Origin: a virus
Length of the DNA: 35,668 nt
Virus record (IMG/VR): IMGVR_UViG_3300020027_000024
Span: 1-35,668 of that record
Reading direction: 5' to 3' (one strand)
Shown here in pieces: positions 8,784-15,462 of the stretch. The notes below the pieces were generated by a model. It worked only from the letters and a program-made list of their open reading frames with translations, was not told the DNA's origin and ran no database searches. The stretch's first letter is position 1. The number at the start of each line of letters is the position of its first letter. Position numbers and translations under genes: made by a program.

Positions 8784-8805
8784 AAAAAACCCGCGATAAG
8801 CGGGT
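8784..8805 (-). terminator. Intrinsic terminator directly before the scaffold start
   Basis: On the minus strand the RNA reads ACCCGC-UUAUC-GCGGGU followed by six U residues, with the first scaffold ATG two bases later. The stem is 6 bp and GC-rich. It lies in the 49-base gap between the membrane protein stop and the scaffold start, within a run of co-directional late genes, so full expression of the capsid genes needs read-through or a promoter I cannot see. Confidence 0.75.
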
Positions 8806-8831
8806 CGTCCTCTCAAGTTTGGTCCGTCATC

Positions 8832-9170
8832 TCAATGCAGCGTCTGAAACTCGCCCGGATATTTCTTCCGCACGATCGCTTCGACCTGCGCTAGATTCTG
8901 CTGCAACGTCAGGTTCGGCTCATCGCGCATCAGCCGCGCGTGCTCGACTTGAGCCATTTCATTCAAGAAGCTGTTTTCCAGATACCATTTATTGTGCATC
9001 GCCCATTTGTGGACGATCACAACCTCGCCCCATCGGTCCTGAGCGGGCGTAAGCTGCTTGATGCGGCGCCCCTTCCATCGCATGCCCAGCTCAGTGGCGA
9101 ACGCGCCAATCAGGAAACTGCAAATGACCAGCAGGGCATAGGTCACGATGATGAAGATCAGGTCGCGCAT
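8832..9170 (-). CDS. Membrane-anchored protein with a scaffold-like C-terminal segment
   Basis: 112 residues. Residues 4-26 form one hydrophobic N-terminal membrane helix followed by a basic patch (RWKGRRIK), suggesting the remainder faces the cytoplasm. Residues 60-108 align without gaps to residues 174-222 of the scaffold encoded next door: 19 of 49 positions are identical, including LMxDEPxLTxxxNLA. It may be a partial duplicate of the scaffold fused to a membrane anchor. The function is unknown; tethering of head assembly to the membrane is a hypothesis. Its start overlaps the upstream gene by 13 bases. Confidence 0.7.
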   Translation of the reverse strand: MRDLIFIIVTYALLVICSFLIGAFATELGMRWKGRRIKQLTPAQDRWGEVVIVHKWAMHNKWYLENSFLNEMAQVEHARLMRDEPNLTLQQNLAQVEAIVRKKYPGEFQTLH

Positions 9171-9349
9171 GGCAAGCCAATCGTTATCGTTATTACGGCC
9201 TCATCCAAGGCAGCCGACGCCGTGATTCTCGATCCCGTGACTTGGGGGCCTTCGGAGAAATCATCACCATCTTCCGCTGACCACACTCGCCACTCCCAAG
9301 GTCGGGGGCTGCCAGGGAATATGCACTCAACTTCAATCCTAAATTTCAT
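9158..9349 (-). CDS. Hypothetical small late protein
   Basis: 63 residues, starting at ATG 9349 two bases after the stop of the GroES-like gene. It carries a PRPWEWRVWSAEDGD stretch, is slightly acidic and has a single cysteine near each end. It overlaps the membrane protein by 13 bases. No family recognised. Confidence 0.55.
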   Translation of the reverse strand: MKFRIEVECIFPGSPRPWEWRVWSAEDGDDFSEGPQVTGSRITASAALDEAVITITIGLPCAT

Positions 9350-9351
9350 CC

Positions 9352-9915
9352 CTAAAACTCCAGCACCGCCACGATATCCTTATCGTTCAGCAGCCGGTAT
9401 TCGCGCGGCTCTTCATGGCCACGCTCATTGACCACCGGCTTGCCGGCCACCAGCATCCCGGCATAGCGCGCGAATACGATCCGCTCGCCAATCACGGGCA
9501 AGCGGCTGGTGGCCGGCCAGTCGTGATAGCTGAACGCGGCTGGCGACATGGCGATAATGCGGCCCGTCACGCTCCCATGCGCATACATCGCGGCATAAGC
9601 TTCCGGCACGGCGATATTGGAGCGCCGCGCACGGATCTGCGTTTCGCTCTCGTCCGGCAGCACCAGCACCTTGAACTCAGTCGGGACGATGCCGCTATCG
9701 TTAATGCGCACGAGGTCCTCGGCGACGATGTTGGGGTCAGCTTCATCGGGCATTATCGCACCAAGGGCGCGGTGATATGCGTCGCTCTCTTCCTTTGTGC
9801 ATGGCTCCAGCATGTTTTTCAGATAAACAGGCTGAAACGATCCAGCCTCGGCCGCGTCGCTTTGGGCGTTACCCCATGTCGCGACGGGAATCGTCTCGGG
9901 GGTCGTTTCATTCAT
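9352..9915 (-). CDS. Phage-encoded GroES-like co-chaperonin (predicted)
   Basis: 187 residues. The C-terminal 110 match the GroES (Cpn10) fold in order: TEFKVLVLPDESE (79-91) like the first strand, a variable segment where GroES has its mobile loop (92-112), GSVTGRIIAMSPA (114-126), PVIGERIVFARYAG (140-153, compare GroES GD-x-V-x-F-xx-Y-x-G), and YRLLNDKDIVAVLE (173-186, the GroES ending ..DILAV-E). The first 78 residues are an extra N-terminal region. Known phage co-chaperonins, such as T4 gp31, let host GroEL fold the capsid protein; this gene lies in the head operon near scaffold and capsid. Sequence match by eye; a profile search would confirm. Confidence 0.72.
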   Translation of the reverse strand: MNETTPETIPVATWGNAQSDAAEAGSFQPVYLKNMLEPCTKEESDAYHRALGAIMPDEADPNIVAEDLVRINDSGIVPTEFKVLVLPDESETQIRARRSNIAVPEAYAAMYAHGSVTGRIIAMSPAAFSYHDWPATSRLPVIGERIVFARYAGMLVAGKPVVNERGHEEPREYRLLNDKDIVAVLEF

Positions 9916-10088
9916 GCGCCAGTGTCTCCCTCAGCCCGGCACTTGTCGCCGTAAGCCTTCGCGCGAGCATCGGACTCCGCTTTCAATTCATCGTAACCAG
10001 GATCGCCGAGCCGATAAGTCTTGCCATGCGCATCAATCGTGCCCTCCTCCTTGAGGGGTGCTAACCCGAAACCGCGTCCTTCCGTCAT
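9912..10088 (-). CDS. Small hypothetical late protein (58 codons)
   Basis: 58 residues with ATGA overlaps at both ends, to the GroES-like gene downstream and to the gene upstream, which strongly supports translation. It contains GKTYRLGDPGYDELKAESDARAKAYGDKC, a charged helix with one cysteine. No family recognised. Confidence 0.65.
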   Translation of the reverse strand: MTEGRGFGLAPLKEEGTIDAHGKTYRLGDPGYDELKAESDARAKAYGDKCRAEGDTGA

Positions 10089-10324
10089 TCCTGCATCTCC
10101 ATCGTCTTTTCGATGTCTGTGATATCTATGCCGCGCACCCAGTCGAGCGTCTCATAGCGCTCCCGGCACGACGTCCAGTCCTCATCCGCTGCAACGCCTT
10201 CCCAGGCGCGAAGCTCATAGGTGCGCTTGGTGCGCGCCATCTCCGCTTTCAGGAATGTGTCCATGAACCATTCGGTGACCAGCGAGGCGCGCCACTGCTC
10301 GAAGTCCTCGGGGGAGGGTTTCAT
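10085..10324 (-). CDS. Hypothetical late protein
   Basis: 79 residues, acidic and helical, with FEQWRASLVTEWFMDTFLKAEMA in its first third and a C-terminal IDITDIEKTMEMQE. It is linked to both neighbours by ATGA overlaps. The composition resembles small phage assembly proteins; nothing more specific can be said. Confidence 0.65.
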   Translation of the reverse strand: MKPSPEDFEQWRASLVTEWFMDTFLKAEMARTKRTYELRAWEGVAADEDWTSCRERYETLDWVRGIDITDIEKTMEMQE

Positions 10325-10497
10325 TTCACATTCGCCAGCAAGGCGCAGTCGATGGTGACAGCGTATTCGTCATCGCCAACCATGCCTGGCAATTCGGCTC
10401 GCTTCCCCACGATCAGCAGCCGCCCATCAGTCAGCTCATAAACGGCCGGACACGTTGCCGGAACGCAGCGCAAATGCTCCGGGGTCAGATTCTTCAT
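10321..10497 (-). CDS. Small hypothetical late protein (58 codons)
   Basis: 58 residues, start ATG 10497, overlapping both neighbours by four bases (ATGA). It has three cysteines and a hydrophobic centre (GRLLIVGKRAELPGM). The junctions are the main evidence that it is real. Confidence 0.65.
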   Translation of the reverse strand: MKNLTPEHLRCVPATCPAVYELTDGRLLIVGKRAELPGMVGDDEYAVTIDCALLANVK

Positions 10498-10754
10498 GCC
10501 GCCTCGCCTCGCTCCTCATGCAATCCACCAGCAAATCCGCATGGCCCGTAATAGCGCATCACGCTGCACGGAAGAGTCTCAGCAACATTCCCAGTCGTCG
10601 GATCAATCCACCCGCAAGCGGCGAGGCAATTAAGCTGTTTTTCATACCATTCAGTGGTCGCGCCGGGCGCGCAGCGCAGATAACTCTGTGCTTCACAATG
10701 CTTGCAATTGATGCAGAGCGGCATCGCCTTCATGCCGAATGGATCGTCATTCAT
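10494..10754 (-). CDS. Cysteine-rich late protein
   Basis: 86 residues with seven cysteines, including CINCKHCE, and others spaced through the protein, so one or two metal sites are likely. It starts four bases before the portal gene ends (ATGA). Short Cys-rich proteins after portal genes occur in several podophages, but their role is not known to me. Confidence 0.65.
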   Translation of the reverse strand: MNDDPFGMKAMPLCINCKHCEAQSYLRCAPGATTEWYEKQLNCLAACGWIDPTTGNVAETLPCSVMRYYGPCGFAGGLHEERGEAA

Positions 10755-13069
10755 GCCGCCTCGCCTCTCTCAGCAGCCTCTTGCTGCTTTTCCTTCAGCG
10801 CCATCTCGCGCTCCGCAAGCGCCGCCTCATGCGCCGTCTTGGCGTTCTGCAAGCGCTGCGTTTCGGTGGCCAGCGCCTGATCCTGGTCCAGATGCCCGGA
10901 CATCACCGCCGCATGGTCCATCGCCGTTTGCTGATGGATCGATTGCGTTTCGACCGAGGTCTTCTCGGCAATCGACAGATCCTTCATCGCCGATGCCTTC
11001 TTCTTCTGCACTTCGGCCTCGGCATTGGCCTGCATCAGCGGATCGGGGCCTTCCGGCGTCGGCTTGATGAGCTGATCGATGTCCTCGATGTTCGCCGCTA
11101 TGAAAATGCGGCGCAGGCCCTGCTCCGTATTCATGTTCGGGTGGCCCATATTGGACTCGATAATCTGCGCCTTGGCCATCTTCTGCATGTCCGTGACCTG
11201 GCTCGGATCGGCAACCGGCACGATATCGCAGTTCTCATATTCGTAATCGCCGGCCATAGTCGGGCGCTCGAGATGCACGGCGAGCTGCGGCGGAAGTTCC
11301 TGAGGGGCACCGCCTCCGCCAGCCCCTCCACCGGGCTGTTGCGCCTGGGGGGCTTGGGCGGCAGCACCTGCGGAGGATGCCGTCGCGGTACCGCCGCCCA
11401 TTGCCTCACCGGCCATCGCTCCGGGAGCTTGCGGGGCGCCGCCACCTCCGGCGCCAGTTCCTGGCTCCATCGGCGGGCCGCCATTGTGGCCCATCATCAA
11501 TTGCTGCTTGAACTGCTCGACGGCCTGCAACACCTGCGGCGATGGCGACCAGTCGATAATGCGTTGGTATTCTTCCTCGTCCGGATAACGCCGGTTGAGC
11601 TCATAGAGCAGCCTGAATTCCCGCGCGAGCGAGCGGAACAACCGCTTGATGATCGAGGTAAAGACCTTCAGGCCCTGCTCAATCAGCGCCAGGAGCGTCG
11701 TCGGCTGCATGGTCTGCGCATGCGCGTCGCCGGTGAGCACGTCCTGGACGCTGGCGATCTGCTTGCCCGCGTCGATCAGCAGCCCAAGCAGTTGAAACAG
11801 TGTGGATGACGGGCCTGGGAAATTATGCGGCACGATGGCATCGCGGATATTCTTGCCCGGCACATTGAGCTGCGTCCACTCGTTCATCGCAATGCGGATT
11901 TGCGCCTTTTTCAGGTTCATGCCAGAGCCGAGAAACCCGCCGCCTGAATTCTGAAGGTGCGCCGCGTCGATCATCAAGTTGAGCGAGGTGTTGACCCCTT
12001 CGCCGATCGCGCGCAGCAGGCGCCCGAAACCGATGCCGTAGAAGCCGCCATTGGGATCCGGCAGGAAGGGGAAGTGCACGAAGTAATCGCGGCGCGGAAT
12101 GCGCACGATCACGCCGTCCTCACGCACCCTGGTCTTTTGCAGGTCGTAGTTAGACACGACCCGCACGCACTTGCCTGAATCCTTGTGCACCGTGACGATC
12201 CAGGGCTCGCGCAGTCCATCGCCGTCCAGGTCCTCGAAGCGATGCTGCTCGAGGAACACATGCGGCGCGTCGCTGTCGCTCGGGCTGTCCGTCTTGCCGT
12301 CAGGGCGCGCTATGCCAGGCGTGCCGCCGGCCGATCCATATTCGAATTCAAGGAACGTCTCGCCGCGAATGCGCTCCTCGATCTGATAGGGGTAAAGCTC
12401 GATTTCGTGCGTAATGCGCGGCACATCGCGCAAGCTCTTGGTGTTCTGATTGACCACCACGTTCATGGCCGAGATGAAGTCGGAGCAGTTCTTGCTGTTC
12501 TCGACGTCGCGATAGACCTTCTTGAACCCGTCGCCCAGCACCGGCAGCTGGTGGCACATGGTGTCGGTTTCGTCTTCCCAGCCATCCATTTCCTTCAGGA
12601 TCTGGTAGGACATGTGCGTCGAGACGCGCTCGGCCCGCGCCTGCTTCAGCCCCATGGGATCGGGGCCGATGACCTTGATCTTCACGATTTTATCGCCCGG
12701 CACCATCGCCGGATAGGACCGCGCCCCGAACTGCAAGGCGGAGTTGGTGAGGATCGGGTATTTGATGTTCGAAGCTTTTTCGAACGGGTAGTTCTTCACC
12801 TCGGATTTCTGCAACACGGCATCCATGGACAGCCGCGCCTCTTCCTCCCAATCCGAGCGTGACGCCTTGTCGATGGTGTATTCGTCGATGACGCGCGAGG
12901 CCATGGCGCTCAGCACATCCTCGGCCAGCTCCCCGGCGATATTGGCGCTCTCGTCCCACTTCTGAAGCTGTTCGAGCGGGTGCGGCTTTTGCTGCTGCTC
13001 TTCGGCAGGCACAGCTTCGCCCTCGCCGATCTCCTGATCGTCGATAGGATAGATTTGGGGGAGAGCCAT
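10751..13069 (-). CDS. Portal protein, P22-like
   Basis: 772 residues; P22 portal has 725. It begins MALPQIYPIDD, has an acidic/Gln-rich first 45 residues, then conserved portal-type text such as YPFEKASNIKYPILTNSALQ, GDGFKKVYRDVENSKNCSDF, PRITHEIELYPYQIEERI and DYFVHFPFLPDPNGGFYGIGFG, followed by a wing/crown region and a Gly/Ala/Pro-rich linker (about 530-600). The end is a long helical barrel-like segment rich in A/E/K/Q. It forms the dodecameric channel for DNA entry and the base of the tail. Its first ten codons are nearly copied by the small upstream gene (13069-13335). The ATG overlaps the upstream TAA. Confidence 0.9.
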   Translation of the reverse strand: MALPQIYPIDDQEIGEGEAVPAEEQQQKPHPLEQLQKWDESANIAGELAEDVLSAMASRVIDEYTIDKASRSDWEEEARLSMDAVLQKSEVKNYPFEKASNIKYPILTNSALQFGARSYPAMVPGDKIVKIKVIGPDPMGLKQARAERVSTHMSYQILKEMDGWEDETDTMCHQLPVLGDGFKKVYRDVENSKNCSDFISAMNVVVNQNTKSLRDVPRITHEIELYPYQIEERIRGETFLEFEYGSAGGTPGIARPDGKTDSPSDSDAPHVFLEQHRFEDLDGDGLREPWIVTVHKDSGKCVRVVSNYDLQKTRVREDGVIVRIPRRDYFVHFPFLPDPNGGFYGIGFGRLLRAIGEGVNTSLNLMIDAAHLQNSGGGFLGSGMNLKKAQIRIAMNEWTQLNVPGKNIRDAIVPHNFPGPSSTLFQLLGLLIDAGKQIASVQDVLTGDAHAQTMQPTTLLALIEQGLKVFTSIIKRLFRSLAREFRLLYELNRRYPDEEEYQRIIDWSPSPQVLQAVEQFKQQLMMGHNGGPPMEPGTGAGGGGAPQAPGAMAGEAMGGGTATASSAGAAAQAPQAQQPGGGAGGGGAPQELPPQLAVHLERPTMAGDYEYENCDIVPVADPSQVTDMQKMAKAQIIESNMGHPNMNTEQGLRRIFIAANIEDIDQLIKPTPEGPDPLMQANAEAEVQKKKASAMKDLSIAEKTSVETQSIHQQTAMDHAAVMSGHLDQDQALATETQRLQNAKTAHEAALAEREMALKEKQQEAAERGEAA

Positions 13070-13072
13070 TAG
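13041..13072 (-). repeat. 32-bp direct repeat, portal copy
   Basis: Minus-strand sequence from the C before TAATG through codon 9 and the first two bases of codon 10 of the portal gene. The partner lies at 13307-13338, 266 bases upstream. 29 of 32 bases are identical and the three differences are silent. Confidence 0.85.
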
Positions 13073-13335
13073 CTTTTGGACGGCCTTACTTCTAATTCGC
13101 CACTTGGCTTGCGGATGATTGTTTCACCCTCGCCAGCACGCACGACGCCGTCGCTCGTTGCCACGTCGCAGCACGCAAATACTTTGCCAGCCCACACGCC
13201 AAACTGCGGCGGAAGCGGCCCAGCCTCGTACGTCGTGATGGCTCCGCTTGCGACGGCTTCGGCAAACCAACTTGGCCATGCGAACCCAGGGGCGACGCGA
13301 ACGGATTCGATGGGGTAGATTTGGGGGAGGGCCAT
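13069..13335 (-). CDS. Small gene whose N-terminus copies the portal start
   Basis: 88 residues. Residues 1-9 are MALPQIYPI, identical to the portal protein encoded immediately downstream; the remaining 79 are unrelated to it and contain a VFACCDVATSDGVV segment. The DNA of the copied part differs from the portal copy at three third-codon positions, all silent. Both start codons overlap the preceding stop as TAATG. It looks like an inserted gene that brought or regenerated the portal translation-start region. Function unknown. Confidence 0.65.
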   Translation of the reverse strand: MALPQIYPIESVRVAPGFAWPSWFAEAVASGAITTYEAGPLPPQFGVWAGKVFACCDVATSDGVVRAGEGETIIRKPSGELEVRPSKS

Positions 13336-13338
13336 TAG
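13307..13338 (-). repeat. 32-bp direct repeat, upstream copy
   Basis: Partner of 13041-13072; it forms the start of the small gene 13069-13335. The pair brackets that gene, as expected if the gene entered by recombination or duplication at the start site of the portal gene. Confidence 0.85.
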
Positions 13339-13466
13339 TCGTTCAGGTCAGCTTCAAGCTGAGTTGCGGCCTTGCGGAGTAATTCACGGTCGTCATCATC
13401 AAGATGAGTGAGGGAAACCAGCTCACGCAGCTCTCGGATCATCTCGCGGATTTCAGCTACGTCCAT
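13335..13466 (-). CDS. Short coiled-coil protein
   Basis: 43 residues from the ATG at 13466, one base after the terminase stop; a longer frame from 13550 would overlap the terminase by more than 80 bases and is rejected. Almost entirely charged helix (IREMIRELRELV, DDDDRELLRKAATQLEADL), with heptad-like leucines. Possibly a small oligomeric assembly factor; no family recognised. Confidence 0.6.
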   Translation of the reverse strand: MDVAEIREMIRELRELVSLTHLDDDDRELLRKAATQLEADLND

Positions 13467-13467
13467 C

Positions 13468-14205
13468 TCAATACCCCGTCTCTGCTGACCGGCCGCGATT
13501 GCGCTGCCATGGGTCGTCGTCTTCATGATCTTCCGGCGGCAGGCACGCATACAGCATCCCGGTCATGACCAGGTAGCGCATGTCGTCCATGCCGTGGTCG
13601 TTCTCTTTCACGACCTTGCCCTTCTCATCACGCCGGTAAATCCGGTATTCGCTCTGCCAATTGACGCAGTTGCGGAACACCTTGAGACGCCCGGACGACA
13701 TGCGGCGATAGCAAGCCAGAATGCCTGCCTCGACGCTGTTGTCAGCCTCGACAAGATTGAGCCCAAGCGCGCGATATTCGTCGATGAGCTTCGATCCGTC
13801 CTTCTGATTGCTGCCGGCCGAGGCGGGATCGATCGCGCCCCATATCCAGGCGCCGCGCTGCTTGATCGCATCGGCGTGAACCTGTGGCGGCTGCTGGCCC
13901 ATGTAATGTTCGGAATAAATATAGACCACGTCGCTTTCGCGATCCCACGCGCCCCAGTGCGCCGATGTGATCTTCCACCCGACATCGAGCCCGTAAGCCT
14001 TGGGCCAATAGTCCGGGATTTCGAATGGATCGACGACGATCTGCTTCTCGTCAATCGGATAGATACGTCCCGAGCCGAGCATGGGCACGCCCTCGGCACG
14101 CGCATCACGCTCATGCAGCGGAAAGGCGTCGAGCAACTCGTCCTTTTGCTGGCGCGAAAGGTGCGGCACGTCATTCCACCCGATCTGAACGCAATATCGG
14201 CTCAA
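13468..14205 (-). CDS. Large terminase subunit, nuclease half (second fragment)
   Basis: 245 residues from a TTG at 14205 that overlaps the TGA of the ATPase half. It starts in the linker: the frame continues upstream as AKREE, and WNDVPHLS is typical of P22-type large terminases just after the ATPase domain. RNase H-like nuclease features follow: YGLDVGW, AIDPASAG..QKDG, and HGMDDMRYLVM with late acidic residues. The two halves together would have about 496 residues, like P22 gp2 (499). Either the protein is made as two chains, or a frameshift joins them, or one base is wrong in the GC-rich junction. Confidence 0.85.
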   Translation of the reverse strand: MSRYCVQIGWNDVPHLSRQQKDELLDAFPLHERDARAEGVPMLGSGRIYPIDEKQIVVDPFEIPDYWPKAYGLDVGWKITSAHWGAWDRESDVVYIYSEHYMGQQPPQVHADAIKQRGAWIWGAIDPASAGSNQKDGSKLIDEYRALGLNLVEADNSVEAGILACYRRMSSGRLKVFRNCVNWQSEYRIYRRDEKGKVVKENDHGMDDMRYLVMTGMLYACLPPEDHEDDDPWQRNRGRSAETGY

Positions 14206-14960
14206 TTCTTCACGCTTGGCGCGGCGGCGGGCGCCATATGCGGCATGTAGCGCAGCACCACGTTGGACAGCCCCTCAAGCGGCGTGAAGGTGCATATCAT
14301 GCTGCCTGAAGTCGTCATGAGCCTAGCCATGCATTCGCTGTAGACATCTTCCGGCGGTTCCTCATCCATCCAAATCAAGTGCTTGGCCGTGCCCTGGAAT
14401 TTCTTCCGGCCCTGATCGTAGGACTTGAAGCCGAGGTAGCTAGTCCCACCGCTCGCATGCTTAACGCGCACCGTGTCGACCGCTTGCGCCGTACCCTGCC
14501 GATGCGTCGGATTGCCGATGATATTGGCGCCGGGGAGCAGTCCCGTGCCGTACTCGCCAAACGGCCCGAGCAAGATGAGCTGCGGAATGTCACGCGTCGT
14601 CTCGCCCGTATCACCCGCAACCCACGCATTGATCGCGTGATCGAAGCGCCGGCCAGGCCACCAATCCGGATAGAGCCCGGTGAGGTGCAATGCGGTCTCA
14701 TAGCCACCGAGCCCGAACGATTTGCCAACGCGATTGGCGGCGACCGCCGCGCGCTCATGATGCTCGATGCCAGCGGCGAAGAATTGAATATGCTTGGGAT
14801 ACAGCTCACGGCGAAGCGGACCTTCGTCGGGATAGATGGTGAAGAGCTTGCGGCGCTTGGCTCGATCAATGGACGCTTGAAGCGCCTCCATCGCCGATAT
14901 CAACGCCGAGCGCTCTGGCCTCTCGGAGAGCTGCAATAAACTGCTGTCTGATTTGATCAT
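14202..14960 (-). CDS. Large terminase subunit, ATPase half (first fragment)
   Basis: 252 residues. It contains a P22-type Walker A (AANRVGKS), a Walker B (HLIWMDEEP) and the coupling motif region CTFTPLEGLSNVVLRY. The motor ATPase cuts and packs DNA into the prohead. It then reads PHMAPAAAPSVKN and stops, where uninterrupted relatives continue into the nuclease domain. Start 14960 overlaps the small subunit gene by 95 bases; an alternative ATG at 14891 would cut this to 26. No clear ribosome site separates the two. Confidence 0.88.
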   Translation of the reverse strand: MIKSDSSLLQLSERPERSALISAMEALQASIDRAKRRKLFTIYPDEGPLRRELYPKHIQFFAAGIEHHERAAVAANRVGKSFGLGGYETALHLTGLYPDWWPGRRFDHAINAWVAGDTGETTRDIPQLILLGPFGEYGTGLLPGANIIGNPTHRQGTAQAVDTVRVKHASGGTSYLGFKSYDQGRKKFQGTAKHLIWMDEEPPEDVYSECMARLMTTSGSMICTFTPLEGLSNVVLRYMPHMAPAAAPSVKN

Positions 14961-15222
14961 CGCTCATGTCATCGTAATGATTAACGTTGACATCAAGCTC
15001 CTTCGGCATGATCGCTACCATAGAACGAAGAAACGCGGCTGGGTCTTCTTGAATAACTTGCGCTAGAACTTGAGCGCCGTTAGTTTCCCATGCTCGTTGC
15101 ATGTCCTCGATGAACTCACGCGCAAGTTCCTTGCGAGGAGAACCTTTCGGTCGACCATTTTTATTGCCTGCCCACTTCTCGCCAGCTAGAAACTGGCCCC
15201 TTGCGCCGCGTTCATCAGCCAT
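14866..15222 (-). CDS. Small terminase subunit (predicted)
   Basis: 118 residues from the ATG at 15222. It has GNKNGRPKGSPRKELAREFIEDMQRAW, EDPAAFLRSMVAIMPKELDV and an acidic C-terminus, a layout I recognise in small proteins directly before the large terminase (DUF5681-like GRPKGS families annotated as small subunits). The basic N-terminus would bind DNA and the rest would oligomerise. It recognises the packaging site and stimulates the large subunit. Named from family pattern and position. Confidence 0.7.
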   Translation of the reverse strand: MADERGARGQFLAGEKWAGNKNGRPKGSPRKELAREFIEDMQRAWETNGAQVLAQVIQEDPAAFLRSMVAIMPKELDVNVNHYDDMSDDQIRQQFIAALREARALGVDIGDGGASSVH

Positions 15223-15229
15223 AGACCGA

Positions 15230-15331
15230 TCAACACCCCGCCTTGCCCTTGCCGCCCTTTTTGCCACCAGCAGGAGGCATGGCAGGCTTGGCACCGCCTT
15301 TTTTGTCGGTCGCGGCTGGCTTGGTCTTCAT
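15230..15331 (-). CDS. Short lysine-rich peptide (33 codons)
   Basis: 33 residues: eight of the last 14 or so are Lys or Gly (KKGGKGKAG), with one terminal Cys. A perfect AGGAGG lies nine bases before the ATG, one of the strongest ribosome sites in the window, and an intrinsic terminator lies just upstream. The next gene begins eight bases after its stop. The ribosome site is the main evidence for translation. Similar basic short peptides near terminase genes are known but unassigned. Confidence 0.6.
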   Translation of the reverse strand: MKTKPAATDKKGGAKPAMPPAGGKKGGKGKAGC

Positions 15332-15353
15332 CGTGCGTGGCCTCCTGGGCATG

Positions 15354-15373
15354 AAAAAACCCGCTTTCGCGGG
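15354..15373 (-). terminator. Intrinsic terminator before the terminase block
   Basis: Minus-strand RNA reads CCCGC-GAAA-GCGGG followed by six U residues. The stem is capped by a GAAA tetraloop, so it is very stable. It lies 22 bases upstream of the short peptide gene and separates 15463-16074 from the packaging genes. Confidence 0.78.
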
Positions 15374-15462
15374 CTCGGGCATAATTCTGCAATTTGAGAT
15401 TTAACGTAATTCTGTGTCGTTTTGAAAGTCAAGGGGGAATCTGACATTCCATCATCCTACCA

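Noticed and set aside
7772-8785. 337-codon open frame on the plus strand
   Set aside because: Antisense to the scaffold gene; Leu/Arg/His-rich composition typical of a shadow frame.
10739-11809. 356-codon open frame on the plus strand
   Set aside because: Antisense to the portal gene, with no domain and low-complexity Arg/Leu/His composition.
14041-14080. IYPID in the large terminase resembling the portal start MALPQIYPID
   Set aside because: Short match; GRIYP is a usual terminase motif, and the DNA match does not extend, unlike the 32-bp repeat before the portal.
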